A program made the position numbers and the translations under genes. This document shows, piece after piece, positions 32,777-45,204 of a stretch of 64,000 nucleotides of DNA. Under the pieces are notes generated by a model that was given only the letters and a program-made list of their open reading frames with translations, had not been told where the DNA came from and did no database searches. The first letter of the stretch is position 1. Every line of letters starts with the position of its first letter. This DNA comes from Diospyros lotus (Eukaryota; Streptophyta; Magnoliopsida; Ericales; Ebenaceae): positions 26,197,310 through 26,261,309 of the forward strand of contig NC_068352.1 of the NCBI RefSeq assembly GCF_014633365.1. The letters are read 5' to 3'.

Positions 32777-35700
32777 TTAGGGATGGTATGGTGTTGCAAC
32801 TTTATGCAGTACACCATATTTCTTCATTAATCCTGCCACTACTTTATTACAAAAATGGGAACCCCCATCACTGATGATTGCTCGTGGCATCCCAAATCGA
32901 CTGAATATATTTTCTTTCAAAAATTTCACGACAGTCCTATGGTCATTTGTTCTGGCCGGGATTGCTTCTACCCATTTGGACACATAGTCAACAGCAAGTA
33001 AGATGTATTCATGACCAAATGAATTGACAAATGGGCCCATAAAATCCATACCCCAACAGTCAAAAACTTCTAACACTTGGATCGGATGTAATGGCATCAT
33101 GTTTCTCCTTGACAGACTTCCTAACCTTTGACATCGATCACAATTTGAGCAGAACTTGTACACATCCTTGAACAGTGTCGGCCAATAAAATCCACTCTGA
33201 AAAATTTTTGCAACTGTTTTCTTGACAGAAAAATGGCCTCCACATGCAAGAGTATGACTGAAATTGATGACACTTTGTTGCTCATGATCGGGTATGCATC
33301 TACGGATGATTTGGTCAGGACAATACTTGAAGAGGTAGGGCTCATCCCAAAAGAATGTTCTGACTTTTCTGAAGAATTTATGCCTATCTTGCTTACTCCA
33401 ATGGTCTGGGATCAGACCAGTTGCCAGGTAGTTCGCAATGTCGGCATACCAAGGGACAACAGATGATGCACGAATAACATTCACTTTAAACAGTTGCTCA
33501 TCAGGGAAATTGTCATGAATTGGTTCATCAAATTGTGTGAGATCTTGACTTGGAATCCTTGACAAATGGTCAGCCACCACATTTTCTACTCCCTTCTTGT
33601 CTCTGATTTCAATGTTGAACTCTTGCAGGAGTAAGATCCATCGGAGCAGACGGGGTTTTGCATCTTGCTTTGTGAACAAATACTTCAGAGCAGCGTGATC
33701 AGTAAAAATGATCACTAGTGACCTTACGAGGTAAGATCGAAACTTGTCCAAGGCAAAGACAACTGCTAGTAACTCTTTCTCTGTAGTGGTGTAATTCTTT
33801 TGTGCCTCATTAAGAGTTTTGCTAGCATAATATATCACATGAGGTTTCTTATCCTTCCTCTGCCCTAACACAGCTCCTACCGCATAATCACTAGCATCGC
33901 ACATAAGTTCAAACGGGAGGGACCAATCAGGGGACTGAATGATAGGTGCTGAAATGAGTGCATCTTTCAATTTATCAAAAGCATTTTGACAGGCAGGACT
34001 CCATTCAAACGGAACATCTTGAGACAACAAATGGCACAAGGGTCTTGTTATGGTGCTAAAGGAAGCAATGAATCTCCTATAAAACCCTGCATGTCCCAAA
34101 AAACTTCTGATGTCTTTCACATTCCTAGGGATGGGGAGTTTTTGAATTGTTTCAATTTTTGACCTGTCTACCTCCATCCCCCTAGATGAAACGATGTGCC
34201 CCAAGACTATGCCCTGTTTCACCATGAAGTGACATTTTTCCCAATTGAGTATCAGATTTGTTTCCTCACATCTTGCTAAAACCTTTTTCAGATTCTCCAA
34301 ACAGGCCTCAAAGTTACTTCCATAAACAGAAAAGTCATCCATAAATACTTCAACAATCTGCTCAACCATTTCACTGAAAATGCTCATCATACACCTTTGA
34401 AAGGTGGCTGGAGCATTGCATAACCCAAATGGCATGCGCCTGTATGCAAATGTCCCAAATGGACATGTGAAAGTTGTCTTCTCTTGATCTTCTAGTGCAA
34501 TTTCTATCTGATTGTACCCTGAGTAGCCATCTAAGAAACAATAGTAGGCTTGGCCTGCTATTCTCTCCAGAACTTGATCCAAGAAAGGCAAAGGAAAATG
34601 ATCTTTCCTTGTCACAGAATTGAGCTTTCTATAATCAATGCACATACGCCATCCTGTCTGGATGCGCGTGGGAATCAGTTCATTGTTCTCATTTTTTACA
34701 ACAGTGACTCCAGACTTTTTGGGTACTACTTGTGTTGGACTTACCCACTTAGAATCAGAGATTGGGTAAATTATTTCAGCATCCAATAGCTTAAGCACTT
34801 CTTTTCTGACAACTTCTTTCATGTTGGGATTTAATCTCCTTTGCATTTGCCTAACTGGTTTTGCTCCTTCTTCCAAGAATATCTTATGAGTACAGATCAA
34901 AGGGCTAATACCTTGCAAATCTGAAATGGTCCATCCTAATGACTTCCTGTGTGCTTTTAGAACTTCTATCAGTTGTTGCTCTTGCTGAGGTGTCAAACTT
35001 GAAGAGATCACCACTGGGAATGCTTCCCCTTCTCCTAGAAAGACATATTTCAAATCACTGGGCAATGGCTTTCTCTCAGGCGTGGACTGATGGCTATCAG
35101 GAGCCATGAGCTTACTGTCCAAGTTCCTTAATGGCTCTAAACCAGGCATCCATGTAGGCTTCTCACTTTCTTTGCTTATGACTTCCACTTCTTTTATTTC
35201 TTCGAGATCTTGATTTCCTTCTTTGGGTCTTCTCATGAACTCTTCAAAACAGTCATTGGTCAATGTTTGGATCAAGTCTACCTCCTCCACTTCACTCTCA
35301 GTGTCCTGATGTTTGGCTACCCTAAAGATATTCATTTCTACAGTCATGTTCCCAAAAGATAGCTTTAACACACCATTCCTACAGTTGATGATGGCATTTG
35401 ATGTGGCAAGGAATGGTCGACCTAAGATGACTGGCACAGGAGGTTGAGGCCCCTGATGCGGCTGGGTGTCCAAAACGATGAAGTCCACTGAAAAGTAGAA
35501 CTTATCGATTTGTACCAGAACATCCTCCACAATTCCTCGTGGAACTTTGACTGATCGATCAGCCAGCTGAAGGGTCACTCTAGTGGGTTTAAGCTCACCT
35601 AATCCCAACTGTTGATACACACTGTATGGCAACAAATTGACACTAGCTCCTAAATCCAAGAGTGCCCGATCAACCTTTTGACTTCCTATGATGCATGTAA

Positions 35701-35782
35701 TGGTTGGACAGCCTGGATCTTTGTATTTGGGAGGAGTTTTCAATTGGAGAATGGCGCTGACTTGTTCAGTCAAGAATGCCTT
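32777..35782 (-). CDS. pol: Athila pol: protease, RT, RNase H, integrase
   Basis: About 1000 codons on the minus strand, in the same frame as gag and separated from it by one TAA (35783-35785). Order, counting from the LTEQ segment: aspartic protease with [10 protein letters not shown] (about residue 40; Leu replaces the usual Thr/Ser after Asp), reverse transcriptase with the active-site FMDDFSVYG (about 476), RNase H with [14 protein letters not shown] (about 626), and the integrase zinc-binding HHCC region near 843. Two of the three integrase catalytic acids are in MDFMGPF and SDGGSHF. The frame then ends at a stop after ATPYHP, before the third acid. The rest of the integrase is in 32157-32776. 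The order RT-RNaseH-integrase identifies Ty3/Gypsy; gag features and the tRNA-Asp primer site point to Athila. Confidence 0.93.
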   Translation of the reverse strand, partial: KAFLTEQVSAILQLKTPPKYKDPGCPTITCIIGSQKVDRALLDLGASVNLLPYSVYQQLGLGELKPTRVTLQLADRSVKVPRGIVEDVLVQIDKFYFSVDFIVLDTQPHQGPQPPVPVILGRPFLATSNAIINCRNGVLKLSFGNMTVEMNIFRVAKHQDTESEVEEVDLIQTLTNDCFEEFMRRPKEGNQDLEEIKEVEVISKESEKPTWMPGLEPLRNLDSKLMAPDSHQSTPERKPLPSDLKYVFLGEGEAFPVVISSSLTPQQEQQLIEVLKAHRKSLGWTISDLQGISPLICTHKIFLEEGAKPVRQMQRRLNPNMKEVVRKEVLKLLDAEIIYPISDSKWVSPTQVVPKKSGVTVVKNENNELIPTRIQTGWRMCIDYRKLNSVTRKDHFPLPFLDQVLERIAGQAYYCFLDGYSGYNQIEIALEDQEKTTFTCPFGTFAYRRMPFGLCNAPATFQRCMMSIFSEMVEQIVEVFMDDFSVYGSNFEACLENLKKVLARCEETNLILNWEKCHFMVKQGIVLGHIVSSRGMEVDRSKIETIQKLPIPRNVKDIRSFLGHAGFYRRFIASFSTITRPLCHLLSQDVPFEWSPACQNAFDKLKDALISAPIIQSPDWSLPFELMCDASDYAVGAVLGQRKDKKPHVIYYASKTLNEAQKNYTTTEKELLAVVFALDKFRSYLVRSLVIIFTDHAALKYLFTKQDAKPRLLRWILLLQEFNIEIRDKKGVENVVADHLSRIPSQDLTQFDEPIHDNFPDEQLFKVNVIRASSVVPWYADIANYLATGLIPDHWSKQDRHKFFRKVRTFFWDEPYLFKYCPDQIIRRCIPDHEQQSVINFSHTLACGGHFSVKKTVAKIFQSGFYWPTLFKDVYKFCSNCDRCQRLGSLSRRNMMPLHPIQVLEVFDCWGMDFMGPFVNSFGHEYILLAVDYVSKWVEAIPARTNDHRTVVKFLKENIFSRFGMPRAIISDGGSHFCNKVVAGLMKKYGVLHKVATPYHP

Positions 35783-37645
35783 TTAATGCACATTTGTTTT
35801 CCTTTTGACAGTGCACAGATCTTTCAAAAACTTTGCATATGAAGGTGTTTGTTTGATTGCATCCAACAGCGGGATGTTGATTCTCACTTGCTTAAACACT
35901 TCATATATATCTGCATTTTGTTGCTCTTTTTTCAAATGATTCAACCTTTGTGGAAAAGGTGGTTTGGGCCTGTATTGAATTTCTTTCTCATCTTCTTTTT
36001 GTTTTTCATTTTTCTCATTTTTTTCATTTTTCTCATTTTTTTCATCGGTGGATTCATGATCTTTTGGTTCTTTTTCTTCATCAACATGTTGGTTTATCCT
36101 AGGATCAGTTGGTTTCTCAATTATTCTTCCACTTCTTAGGGCAGTCACTGCTTGCACTTGTTCATGAGTGTTGGTTTCACTATTTGAAGCTTCTACCTGG
36201 TTGGTTTGCCTAATTGGGTTAGGATTAGTTTGGGATGGAAACCTCCCGGGTTCTCTCACACTCAATGTTTGTGTTATCTTGGTCAACTGGCTCCTAATGT
36301 CTTCTATGGCTCTGTTTGTTTGGTCTTGATTTTTGACAAGCTGAGCAACCTGATTATTGATACCTGTTTGACTTTGGATGAACTGGTGCAAGGTATCTTC
36401 CAAAGATCTCCTATGAGGAGGTTGGTAAGTATTGGATGAAGAACCTTGATTTTGTTGGAAGGTATGTTGTTGTGTAGGGAAGGGAGGTTGAGAATGATTT
36501 CCAGAATCATTTCTCCAAGAAAAATTGGGGTGATTTCTATTATTGGGATGGTATGAATTGTAGTTCTGATTATTCCCATAATAGGCTCCACTCTGATTTT
36601 GATTTTGTCTCCCCTCAAAGTTGTGTGAATGATTGTTATTAGTCTGCCCATACAATACCTCCTTGAAAGCAGGTAGGGTAGGACATTCTTCAGTTGAATG
36701 ATCTGTTGCATCACACACAGCACACTTTACTTCCACTTGATTAACAGATTGCACCTTTTTGGGTTGCATGTTTTCAACTTTCTTTGTTAAAGCAGTTAAT
36801 CTTGCATTTAAATCGTCACTCTCACTCAGTTGGTATCTCCCTCTAGGTTGTGGATTTTCTCTTGAATCAAGAGCAGATGTTGGACCAACTTCCCAGTTCC
36901 TTGTATTCTCAGCCAATGTGTCAAAGAAGTGGAAAGCTTCTTCTGGAGTCTTCTCATAGAATTCTCCATTGCACATTGTAGAAACTAGCATTTTCAATTG
37001 GGGAGTGAGTGAATCATGAAAGAAACTGACCACTCTCCATTGCTCAAAAGCATGGTGCGGACAAGTGTGAAGAAGGTCTTTAAACCTTTCCCACGCTTGC
37101 GCAAAATTCTCATTTGGTTTACAGGCAAAGTTCATGATTTGTCTTTGAAGAGTAGCAGTTCTGTTGGCAGGGAAGTATTTTTTTAAGAAAGTTGTTTGCA
37201 TTTCTCTCCAAGTTCCTATAGATCTAGGTGGGAGAGTGCTTAACCATATTTTTGCCTTATCTTTCAGTGAGAATGGAAAGAGTTTTAATCTTATGACATC
37301 CTCATTTGCTGTATGGTCCATGCAAGTGCTACATACTTCCTCAAATTCTTTCATATGAGTATATGGATTTTCAGAATCCATGCCATGAAAAGTTGGCAAC
37401 AATTGGATTATGCCAGGTTTGAAGTTAAACCTATGATGATTGATGGGAAGAATAATGCATGAGGGGGTTGTCTGCCTAGGAGGATGAAGATACTCCCTAA
37501 GGGGTCTGATCATCTCCTGATCAATGGGATCAGGGTCACCGTGGTCACTACCACGTGCAGACATGTTCTGTGGAAGTGGCATGTTCTCATTGTGTTGAGA
37601 CATGAGTGACTGATTTTCTATAGTTTTACCTGACCTAAGTATCAT
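35783..37645 (-). CDS. gag: Athila gag polyprotein
   Basis: 620 residues. The central capsid-like domain includes LKDKAKIWLSTLPPRSIGTW and FLKKYFPANRTATLQRQI (about residues 130-175), typical of plant Gypsy gag. A CCHC zinc knuckle, C-A-V-C-DATD-H-STEE-C, lies near residue 310 for RNA packaging. An Asn/Gln-rich region follows, then a short KNE-type tandem repeat (EKNEKNEKNEK, about 540-555) encoded by a 12-bp repeat. The frame ends at a TAA; the reading continues in frame into pol, so the stop is either a readthrough signal or a mutation. The ATG at 37643-37645 lies about 105 bp inside the primer site. Confidence 0.92.
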   Translation of the reverse strand: MILRSGKTIENQSLMSQHNENMPLPQNMSARGSDHGDPDPIDQEMIRPLREYLHPPRQTTPSCIILPINHHRFNFKPGIIQLLPTFHGMDSENPYTHMKEFEEVCSTCMDHTANEDVIRLKLFPFSLKDKAKIWLSTLPPRSIGTWREMQTTFLKKYFPANRTATLQRQIMNFACKPNENFAQAWERFKDLLHTCPHHAFEQWRVVSFFHDSLTPQLKMLVSTMCNGEFYEKTPEEAFHFFDTLAENTRNWEVGPTSALDSRENPQPRGRYQLSESDDLNARLTALTKKVENMQPKKVQSVNQVEVKCAVCDATDHSTEECPTLPAFKEVLYGQTNNNHSHNFEGRQNQNQSGAYYGNNQNYNSYHPNNRNHPNFSWRNDSGNHSQPPFPTQQHTFQQNQGSSSNTYQPPHRRSLEDTLHQFIQSQTGINNQVAQLVKNQDQTNRAIEDIRSQLTKITQTLSVREPGRFPSQTNPNPIRQTNQVEASNSETNTHEQVQAVTALRSGRIIEKPTDPRINQHVDEEKEPKDHESTDEKNEKNEKNEKNEKQKEDEKEIQYRPKPPFPQRLNHLKKEQQNADIYEVFKQVRINIPLLDAIKQTPSYAKFLKDLCTVKRKTNVH

Positions 37646-37751
37646 ACACTATGCAAAAATAAAAATAAAGTAAAAAGAAACAGAGTTACCGAATTTATCA
37701 GGAGATGCTTCTTCTTATATTTTGTTTTTCCTTTTTGTTTTTGCCTCAATC

Positions 37752-37769
37752 TCCCCGGCAACGGCGCCA
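37752..37769 (-). other. Athila primer-binding site (tRNA-Asp type)
   Basis: On the sense strand TGGCGCCGTTGCCGGGGA, complementary to the 3' end of tRNA-Asp, five bases inside the 5' LTR. Classic for Athila/Tat-like Gypsy elements. Confidence 0.92.
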
Positions 37770-37774
37770 AAATT

Positions 37775-39875
37775 TGACTGCACTCTCACGTTGCAATTAA
37801 AACACAAAACAAAACACAATAAAAATTTTATATTTTATTTATTTATTTAGGCGAGAGGTTTATACTCGTCAGTGTACGAGTGCAGTTGTAGTTCAAATTT
37901 AAATTTATACTTTCTGGATAAGTCCAGGTCGTCCACTGAGAGATTTATTTATGACAAAAGAAAAAAAAGAATGTCACACACACGCACACGCATTTAGATG
38001 GATTGATAACATGATTTTTTATGATTTTTTTAGATAACAAATACTAGAAAATAAAGCAAGACAGAAGTTGAAATAAATACTAAACGTGAGAATATGAAAT
38101 TGGAAAGTACTTGAGTTAAGACAATTTCAGTGACAACCCGTTGATTCCCAAATATTAGCATAAAAGATTAGCAACATTAATTTAATTTCAGATATGAGGA
38201 TTTGTTATTAAATGCAATTAAAGATAATGATAGCTCTAGTTTAAGCAATCCCCATACATGATATGCGGGATTCTAATTTAAGAAACTACCATAAATTCAA
38301 TTACAATTAATACACAAAACAACTAAATTAATCATCCGGGTTTGGGTATGATAGCGTTTCCAGTTCTAGTAACTCTCATGCGTGACATGAAAGCTCTAAG
38401 TTAGGCTTACGCTCCAATCCAAACCTAGTGATTTTTCAATAATCAAAACACACTCATATTGAAGTTTAAACCAATGTTACTCATTTAAAGCATAGCTTTC
38501 TTTGGGAATCATTGGCGTTAGACACTGTCCTTGCCTTAACCCAAGATTAGATTTAGCTACTCATCTCTATTAAATTAATTGACAACAATTTAAATGACAT
38601 AATTTAAATAACAGAATTTAAATGATAGGAATTAAAATAGAAGAAACTAACCGGCCATTTAGGCGGTAGATAATTAAAATACAAGAATTAAAATTGCAAG
38701 AATTTAAAGGCAAGAAACTAACCGTCCATTTAGGCGGTGAACAATTAAATGACAAGAATTAAAATTGCAGAAATTTAAAGGCACAAATTAACCGGCCATT
38801 TAGGCGGTGAATAATAAAGTAATAATAAATGACATAAGAATTTAAAAGAAGAAAGGAAGGAAGTAAGATCACAAGAGAGAATACTAAAGAAAAGGGGAAA
38901 GAACAAGAACAATTCTCAAAGAGAGAATTATAAGGAAACAACTAAACTTTGATTCAAGAATAATAATCACACTTACAAATGCAATCAAGTGATCTATTTA
39001 TAGGCCACAAGATGCAATACAAACCACACAATTTCAATTATTCAACTAGACATAATTATATCTAATGGGCACTCACACACTTAAAGTTAAATGGATTTTA
39101 GCTATAATACACACCTAATATTAAATGATTTTAGCTAAAATACATACCTAATAAAGCATTCATAAAGTTAAATGGATTTTAGCTATAATATCCACCTAAT
39201 AGTTAAGTGGATTTTAGCTAAAAAACACACCTAATAAAGCTCTCACATAAAAAATAAAAATAGATTTCTATAAATTGATTTTTAATCTTCATTAGGATTA
39301 AAAATAATCCTTGGGCCTTCTCCAAATAATATCTTCCATGGGTTGCTCAAATTGGGCCTTAATTCTTCATGGGCTTAAATTCTTCATGGACTTTAATTTT
39401 TCATGTGCTTGATTTCTTCATGGACTTGAATTTTTCATGGACTTGATTTCTCCATGGACTTGAATTCTTCATGGGCTTGATTTCTCCATGGGTTTGATTT
39501 CTTCATGGACTTGAATTCTTCATGGACTTTAAGTCTTCATGGGCTTTAATTCTTCATGCCTAAAAAAATAAAAATAATTTAATATTATTAATAAATTATA
39601 TATTATATATATGTATTACACATGGCACATATATATATATTATATTATATTATATATATTACATGAATGCATATAATGATGTATATGTATTATATATAAT
39701 TTTATATATTATTATTATTATTATTAAATTTACTTTAAAATTTCATTTCATTCATTTTTCAATTTAAACTTGCATATAACCATAAAATATATATTAATAT
39801 CTAATTTAAACTATTTTTAAGATCAAAAGAAGGATATAATTATAACAAAATTTTTATAAAATTAACCACTAATCA
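37775..39875 (-). repeat. Athila 5' LTR
   Basis: 2101 bp, nearly identical to 25930-28035. Visible differences include two bases near 37788, single changes near 38639, 38737 and 39267, and a short TA-run indel near 39630. It starts TGATTAGTGG on the sense strand and ends GTGCAGTCA beside the primer site. It should drive transcription of the element. Confidence 0.93.
38994..39003 (-). promoter_or_regulatory. TATA box of Athila 5' LTR
   Basis: Sense-strand CTATAAATAG in a GC-richer context (GGCCTATAAATAGATC), the best TATA match in the LTR. The same motif is in the 3' LTR at about 27149-27158. Confidence 0.65.
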
Positions 39876-40015
39876 ACAAGCAATGCTAAGTAAGGGAGAA
39901 GTGAATATAGTTGAGCATGAATCCTCCATTGAGCTACGGCATTAGAGGTTTGATCACTTTAGTGAGAAAGGACTTTGCATTCTTAGCAAGAAAGAGTTTT
40001 TTTTTTTCTTGACAA
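39876..40015 (+). pseudogene. Copia remnant (right part, after Athila)
   Basis: Resumes the Copia frame cut at 25929: AMLSKGEVNIVEHESSIELRH then RFDHFSEKGLCILSKK. This is the pre-integrase (H-x-R-x-GH-type) region with its first His changed. It ends about 40015 in a T-run. Confidence 0.65.
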
Positions 40016-40086
40016 AAAAGGTACTTATTTGAAACCTTGCACTCAGAAAACAACATAAGAGTTACATTTCCTAGTTTCTCTATTGA

Positions 40087-42381
40087 CTTGGAATATTACA
40101 ACAATGACAATTATAGAGACTAAATGCAAAAACTTAAAATTATAAACTTGAAGAAATAATAACAATAATAAATAAGAAAATTTTACAAAAAATTCTCAAG
40201 TTGTAAAAGGTTTGAAACATGATAAAATCTAAGGGTGTGTACGGTGCGATTTGGTCGGTCTGAATCATTTTAAGCAAGTTAAATCACTTGTGCGATTTTC
40301 CAATCAAACCAAACCGTTGGTTTGGGTGTGGCCAAATCGCACCGCATTTGCGATTTGGTTTGGTGCAGTTTACTGCGATTTGAAAATAATAATTGACAAC
40401 ACATAATATATTATAAAAATATTGAATAGAATAATTATATATTATTATAAACTATTATAATACGTTGGTAATTATAATAGTTATATATTATTATAAACTT
40501 GTTATATATTATTATAAAAATATAGGGTGATTTTTATAATAATAAGAGGTTGGGGTGATTTTTATAATAATATATATTTTTATATTTTTTTTATATTTTC
40601 TTGGGTGATTCGGTTTAAAATCAAACCGCCAACTATGCAAACCGTGCAATTTGTACAACCACCAAACCGTTTTGGACCGCAAAAAAAAAAAAAAATTGAC
40701 CGATTCAATCTAGTTTGATTTGATTTGACCGATTTCCATGGTATACCAATTTTTTTGAACACCTCTAATAAAATCACATTCTTAAAAGGGAAATTTGCCC
40801 TCCCTCCACTTTGATTTTTTTGTGAAGATTTATTAAATTGCCTTAAGGGATATAACAAGTCCTTTTAGATGTTTGCATTCAAGTGAAAACATCAAATTTT
40901 GGAATAATAGAAAAAGTTTTGATCTTCTTTAATAGAAACAAAAAACTTGTTTTTAGGTTTTTTTTTTTTTACTTTCTATTTCTAGTGTACGTACTCTACT
41001 GTTGGTCCCGTAGGGTATGGCCACTCAAGAGAGAGAGTGAATTGAGTGATTAATTTTTTTTTTTAATTTTAATAAATATTCTTGATTAATAATTTTATTG
41101 AAATATATATATTTGATAAGTATAATAAATTATATTTGAGATTAATAATAAATGTAAGCCACAAGATGCAACAAAAATAAATATAATGAGGCACAATATA
41201 ATTTATAGTAGTTCGGTGTCTTCACACACATCTAATCCACTCTCCCAAGATCTAATCATCCTTAGGGTTCTACTAAAATAATTTCACAAAGTTTTTCACA
41301 CTAGTTTACATTGAAAACTAGATACACACTTAAATTACAACGGGTTCTGTGCATCTACTACATCAAGGTTTTCTTCTTAACTTACCTTGAAAACTAAATT
41401 CACTTAAATTTTAATGGTTCTAGAAAACCTATACAATCCACAATAGTAATTTAAATGTTACAAATAATTTGTCCACACTTGGACACAAATAAGCAATTAA
41501 GAACAAATTATACAAGACAATAATATTTAAATAAATAAATAAATTTGTAACCTCAAATGGAGAAATTCAGATTTGTCGTAGAAGACTTGAAGAACTTTTC
41601 TCCTCTCGCCTTGTGGCTCTTCGGTGGATGTGCAATAATATTTCGAGAGTCTCAAATTGTTTGGATGCTTTGCTTGAGAGCTTTCGGATGCTTTGGATAT
41701 GCAATAGAAGTACTTGAATACTCAAAAAATGAGTTTGAGGGTATTTATAAGTATTTTAGCTACTAAAGAAATAGTTAATGTGAAGTTTGAAATTCAAAAA
41801 ATGTTTAGTCTTTCTCAAACAATAAGAAAATATGTCTCACATTTAATTCAAAATAAATTTACTTTTTGTATGAGTAAGAGAAAACATGTCTAAAAATAAT
41901 TTTTCTTTAATTCAAAATTTAAAAATTCAAATATAAGCTTTTGAGACATAAATGATTAAAATAATAAAGCATGTCTAAAATCAATTTCCTTTAATTTAAA
42001 ATAAATTTACTTTTTTGTATGAGTAAGAGAAAACATGTCTAAAAATATTTTTCCTTTAATTCAAAATTTAAAAGTTCAAATATAAGATTTTGAGACATAA
42101 ATGATTAAAACATGTCTAAAAGCAATTTTCTTTTAATTCAAAATAAATTTACTTTTTGCATGAGTATGAAAAAAATATTTATATCATAAAAATATTTTTA
42201 TTAATCATCAAAACTTAATTAATATAAGCAAGTTGGTTCAACATCTACTTATATATAACTTCCATAATTATTTTGATATACATAGATTGGGGTAGTTAGA
42301 ATTTTGAAAGAAAATAGTCTTTCAAAATTTGTCCATTTAAGAGTCTATTAATTTATTTTTCAATAATTTTAATTTCTAACA
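40087..42381 (-). repeat. Left LTR-like arm of decayed Copia element
   Basis: The right edge is supported: on the minus strand GAACAAGTGGGGGAT (a polypurine tract) is followed directly by TGTTAGAAATT at 42381. Two stretches match the right arm: 40087-40990 (minus the hAT insertion) against 49441-49813, and about 42240-42330 against 49814-49910. The interval between about 41000 and 42240 is missing from the right arm. I read this as the 3' LTR with rearrangement; the left edge is approximate. Confidence 0.6.
40230..40767. mobile_element. hAT MITE, 538 bp
   Basis: Perfect 8-bp target duplication ataaaatc (40222-40229, 40768-40775). Ends TAAGGGTGTGTAC and, inverted, TAGAGGTGTTCAA. The body repeats 'caaaccg' motifs on both strands. 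Same type as the element at 45727-46506. No transposase. Confidence 0.88.
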
Positions 42382-42960
42382 ATCCCCCACTTGTTCAAAT
42401 ATAAGACTCTAAATGAAGAAGATTAAAACATGTCTATGCATAAAATAATGTATCTTTTGATTTGAAAATTACCTTAATATAGTGACACAAAATGAAATCG
42501 AAATCCTAAGTAACATGAAAGCTTTGAACAAGTTATTCCTTGTGAATACATCAGTGTCACTATATGCATAAACATTGCTTAGCATTATTAAGGCTATGTG
42601 TTATCTAGTTTCATGAACTTTTCTGAGAGTAATTCCAAAATTCTCAATTGAAGCGACACCACTTCGAAGCTCATATAGGTGAAGTTTTTTCAGTGCCTTT
42701 GTCACATTATACACTTGTTCCCAAAATAGAACTTTATTAAGAGTATAAAAACTCAACTTCAAAACTATGACAATAAATACTTATCTCGTGTTTTAGGCCA
42801 ATTTTTATTTTTTATTAAGTACTTAATCATCCACTTATCAATGACTTGTTATCCTTTAAACTCAAAAATTACTCATTTCATAACGTTGGGTAGGGTTGCC
42901 ATCATTGGTGGATTTAATTTAGGAGTTTTAACCTAATCATTCTCGAAGTCGATTTCACTA
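42382..42960 (-). other. Copia 3' non-coding region
   Basis: Between the polypurine tract and the recognisable end of RNase H. AT-rich, with no clear ORF; probably decayed C-terminal and untranslated sequence of the Copia element. Confidence 0.45.
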
Positions 42961-45195
42961 AATATCCCGTGACGGGCTTAATGAACGGATCAACCAAGTT
43001 CCTATTCGATTTCACTAATTATTCCATCTTTGATTAATTTCCTCACTAAATATCCTGTGTAAGACTTGTGTGTTTTGACTTCCCATTATATACATCACTA
43101 TATGCTTGAGCTAACGTAGCTTGACTATCACAATGAATAGGGATTGAACTCACATTCTTCGAAATCAATGGAATTTCTAAAAGAAATGCCTTAACCACTC
43201 AGTTTCTTTACCAGTTTTTGCTAAAGTAACAAATTTTGACTCTATAGTTGAGTGTGTTATGAGAGTTTGTTTCTTGAATTTCCAAGAAATTGGACCTCTA
43301 CCCAACATAAACACCCAATCCATAATAGATTTGTTGTCTCCCAAACTCAATACCTAACTTGCGTAAGTATATCCTTCCAAAATAGCAAGAAACTTTAAAT
43401 ATTGTAAGCCAAGATTTTTAGTCTTCTTAAGGAAACCAAAACTCTACCAATGGCCTTCCAATGGTTAACACTTGGATTGCTATTAAATCTACTTAATTTA
43501 CTAACTGCAAATGCTATATAATGTCTAGCGCATTGTGTAGCATATATTAAACTTCCAACAGCACTCGCATACTCAAGTTGAGCTACACCTCTCAACTTGA
43601 TACTTAGATCAAACGAGGTACTAACTTCTTTTATTTTTAAGTGACTAAATTTATTCAACACTTTCTCAATGTAATGAGATTGACTCAGTACATATCCCTC
43701 ATTATTTCTTTTTACCTTGAAACTAAAAATGGTATCAACATGTCAAAGATCTTTCATTTTGTATTATGTCCACTATAAGATTACTAACTATTAACATATC
43801 AACATATAGACAATCAAGCACAATATGATCACCATTTAACTTAGTGTACATACATTTATCAGCTACATTATGTGTAAAACCATAAGATAAAATTGCTTCA
43901 TCAATTTTCTTATGCCATTGCTTAGAAGCTTGTTTTAATTTATACAATGATTTGATCAATTTACAGACCTTATGTTTATTCCTTGGTAGAACAAACCCTT
44001 TAAGTCGTTTCATGTAGACCTCCTTATTGAGATCTCCATTCAAGAGTGTTGTTTTGACACCCATCTAATGAACATGTAGGTTATAAATTGATGCTAAAAC
44101 AAAAATAATTCTAATTGAAGTAATTCTTGCTATCAATGTATATGTATCAAAGTAATCAATACCTTCCTTTTGTTGAAAACTTTTAGCCATTAACCTAACT
44201 TTTTAAGTGTGTAAAGTACCATTCATGTGATACTTTCTACAAGATACTCACTTACAATCAAAAAGTTTAGAAGCAGGAGGAATATCAACAAGTTCCCAAG
44301 TGTGGTTTGACATTATTGAATCCATTTCAATTTTAATTGCATATTTCCAAAAACTTGCATCTCTCGAAGCCATAATCTAAGTTTTTGGGTCATCTTCCAT
44401 TGAGGAATAATAGTAATTGTTCTCACAACTTGATTTTTATCACCTTCAACAAGGTAAAAAGAATTGTATTGAGTCAATCTCATATGTTACAAGAGTTTTT
44501 TTATTTCAAATTCTAGTGTTTCTCTTTGGTTCATTAGATTCTTCATCAATCTCTTGTGAACTAAGTTGCTCCCTAACCTTTATGTCTCTTCTAGTGTTGA
44601 CTTACTAGGTGAGGATTGAACTCTATTACTCAAGACTAACAAATGTTCAAAGAATTTCACATCTCTGGATTCAGAAATGACATTAGACTCTAAATTTAAA
44701 AGTATATAAGCTTTGCTATTTGAGACATAACCTACAAAAACACACTTAATTCTTTTAGGTCACAACTTGGTCCTTTTTGGATCATTATTCTTGCAATATG
44801 CAAGACACCCCCACACTTTAAAATACCTTATATTGGGCTTTCTTCCCTTCCACATCTCATATGGAGAAAGGAATTCTATTTAAAATATGATAAATAACGA
44901 GAAATGCTTCATGACCCCACAAATTAAAAGGCAATTCAGCATGCAACAACAATGCATTTACCATTTCTAAATAGGTTTTATTTCTTCTTTCTGCTAAGCC
45001 ATTTTGTTCAAATGTGCTAAGAGCTAAACATTGATGAATTATGCCATTTTCTTCACAAAATACATTAAATTCATTAGGAAAATATTCTCTTCCTCTATCA
45101 CTTCTTAATATTTTAATGTCCTTACCTAGTCAATTTTCAACTTCAACCTTATAGTTCTTAAATATACTAAATACTTCATCTTTGTGTTTCAACAA
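42960..45195 (-). pseudogene. Copia pol remnant: RNase H, RT, integrase part
   Basis: Decayed minus-strand pol. The RNase H part carries SWKFKKQTLITHSTIESKFV (about 43235-43295). RT pieces are at 43395-43661 (YASAVGSLIYATQCARHYIAFAVSKLSRF) and 43735-44064 (KLIKSLYKLKQASKQWHKKID, and CLYVDMLIVSN where one of the two catalytic Asp residues is lost). Integrase sequence runs to about 45195, with ILRSDRGREYFPNEF near 45070-45115. Many stops and frameshifts are present. It was interrupted at 45196-45204 by a Mutator-like element. Confidence 0.85.
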
Positions 45196-45204
45196 ATATA
45201 CATA

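Larger units (their letters stand above)
25930..39875 (-). mobile_element. Athila-type Ty3/Gypsy element with LOG and NABP-like genes
   Basis: A 13,946-bp LTR retrotransposon on the minus strand, flanked by a perfect 5-bp duplication acaag (25925-25929, 39876-39880). Order on its sense strand: 5' LTR (37775-39875), tRNA-Asp primer site, gag, pol (protease, RT, RNase H, integrase), a non-coding region, an NABP-like ORF, a LOG-like ORF, a 1.8-kb non-coding region, polypurine tract, 3' LTR (25930-28035). The LTRs differ at about ten sites plus short indels over 2.1 kb, so the insertion is young. Pol carries a stop and a frameshift, and a TAA separates gag from pol. No envelope-like ORF was recognised where Athila elements often carry one; the accessory pair occupies that position. 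Confidence 0.93.

Noticed and set aside
36304..36723. 139-codon minus-strand frame
   Set aside because: Shadow frame of the Athila gag.
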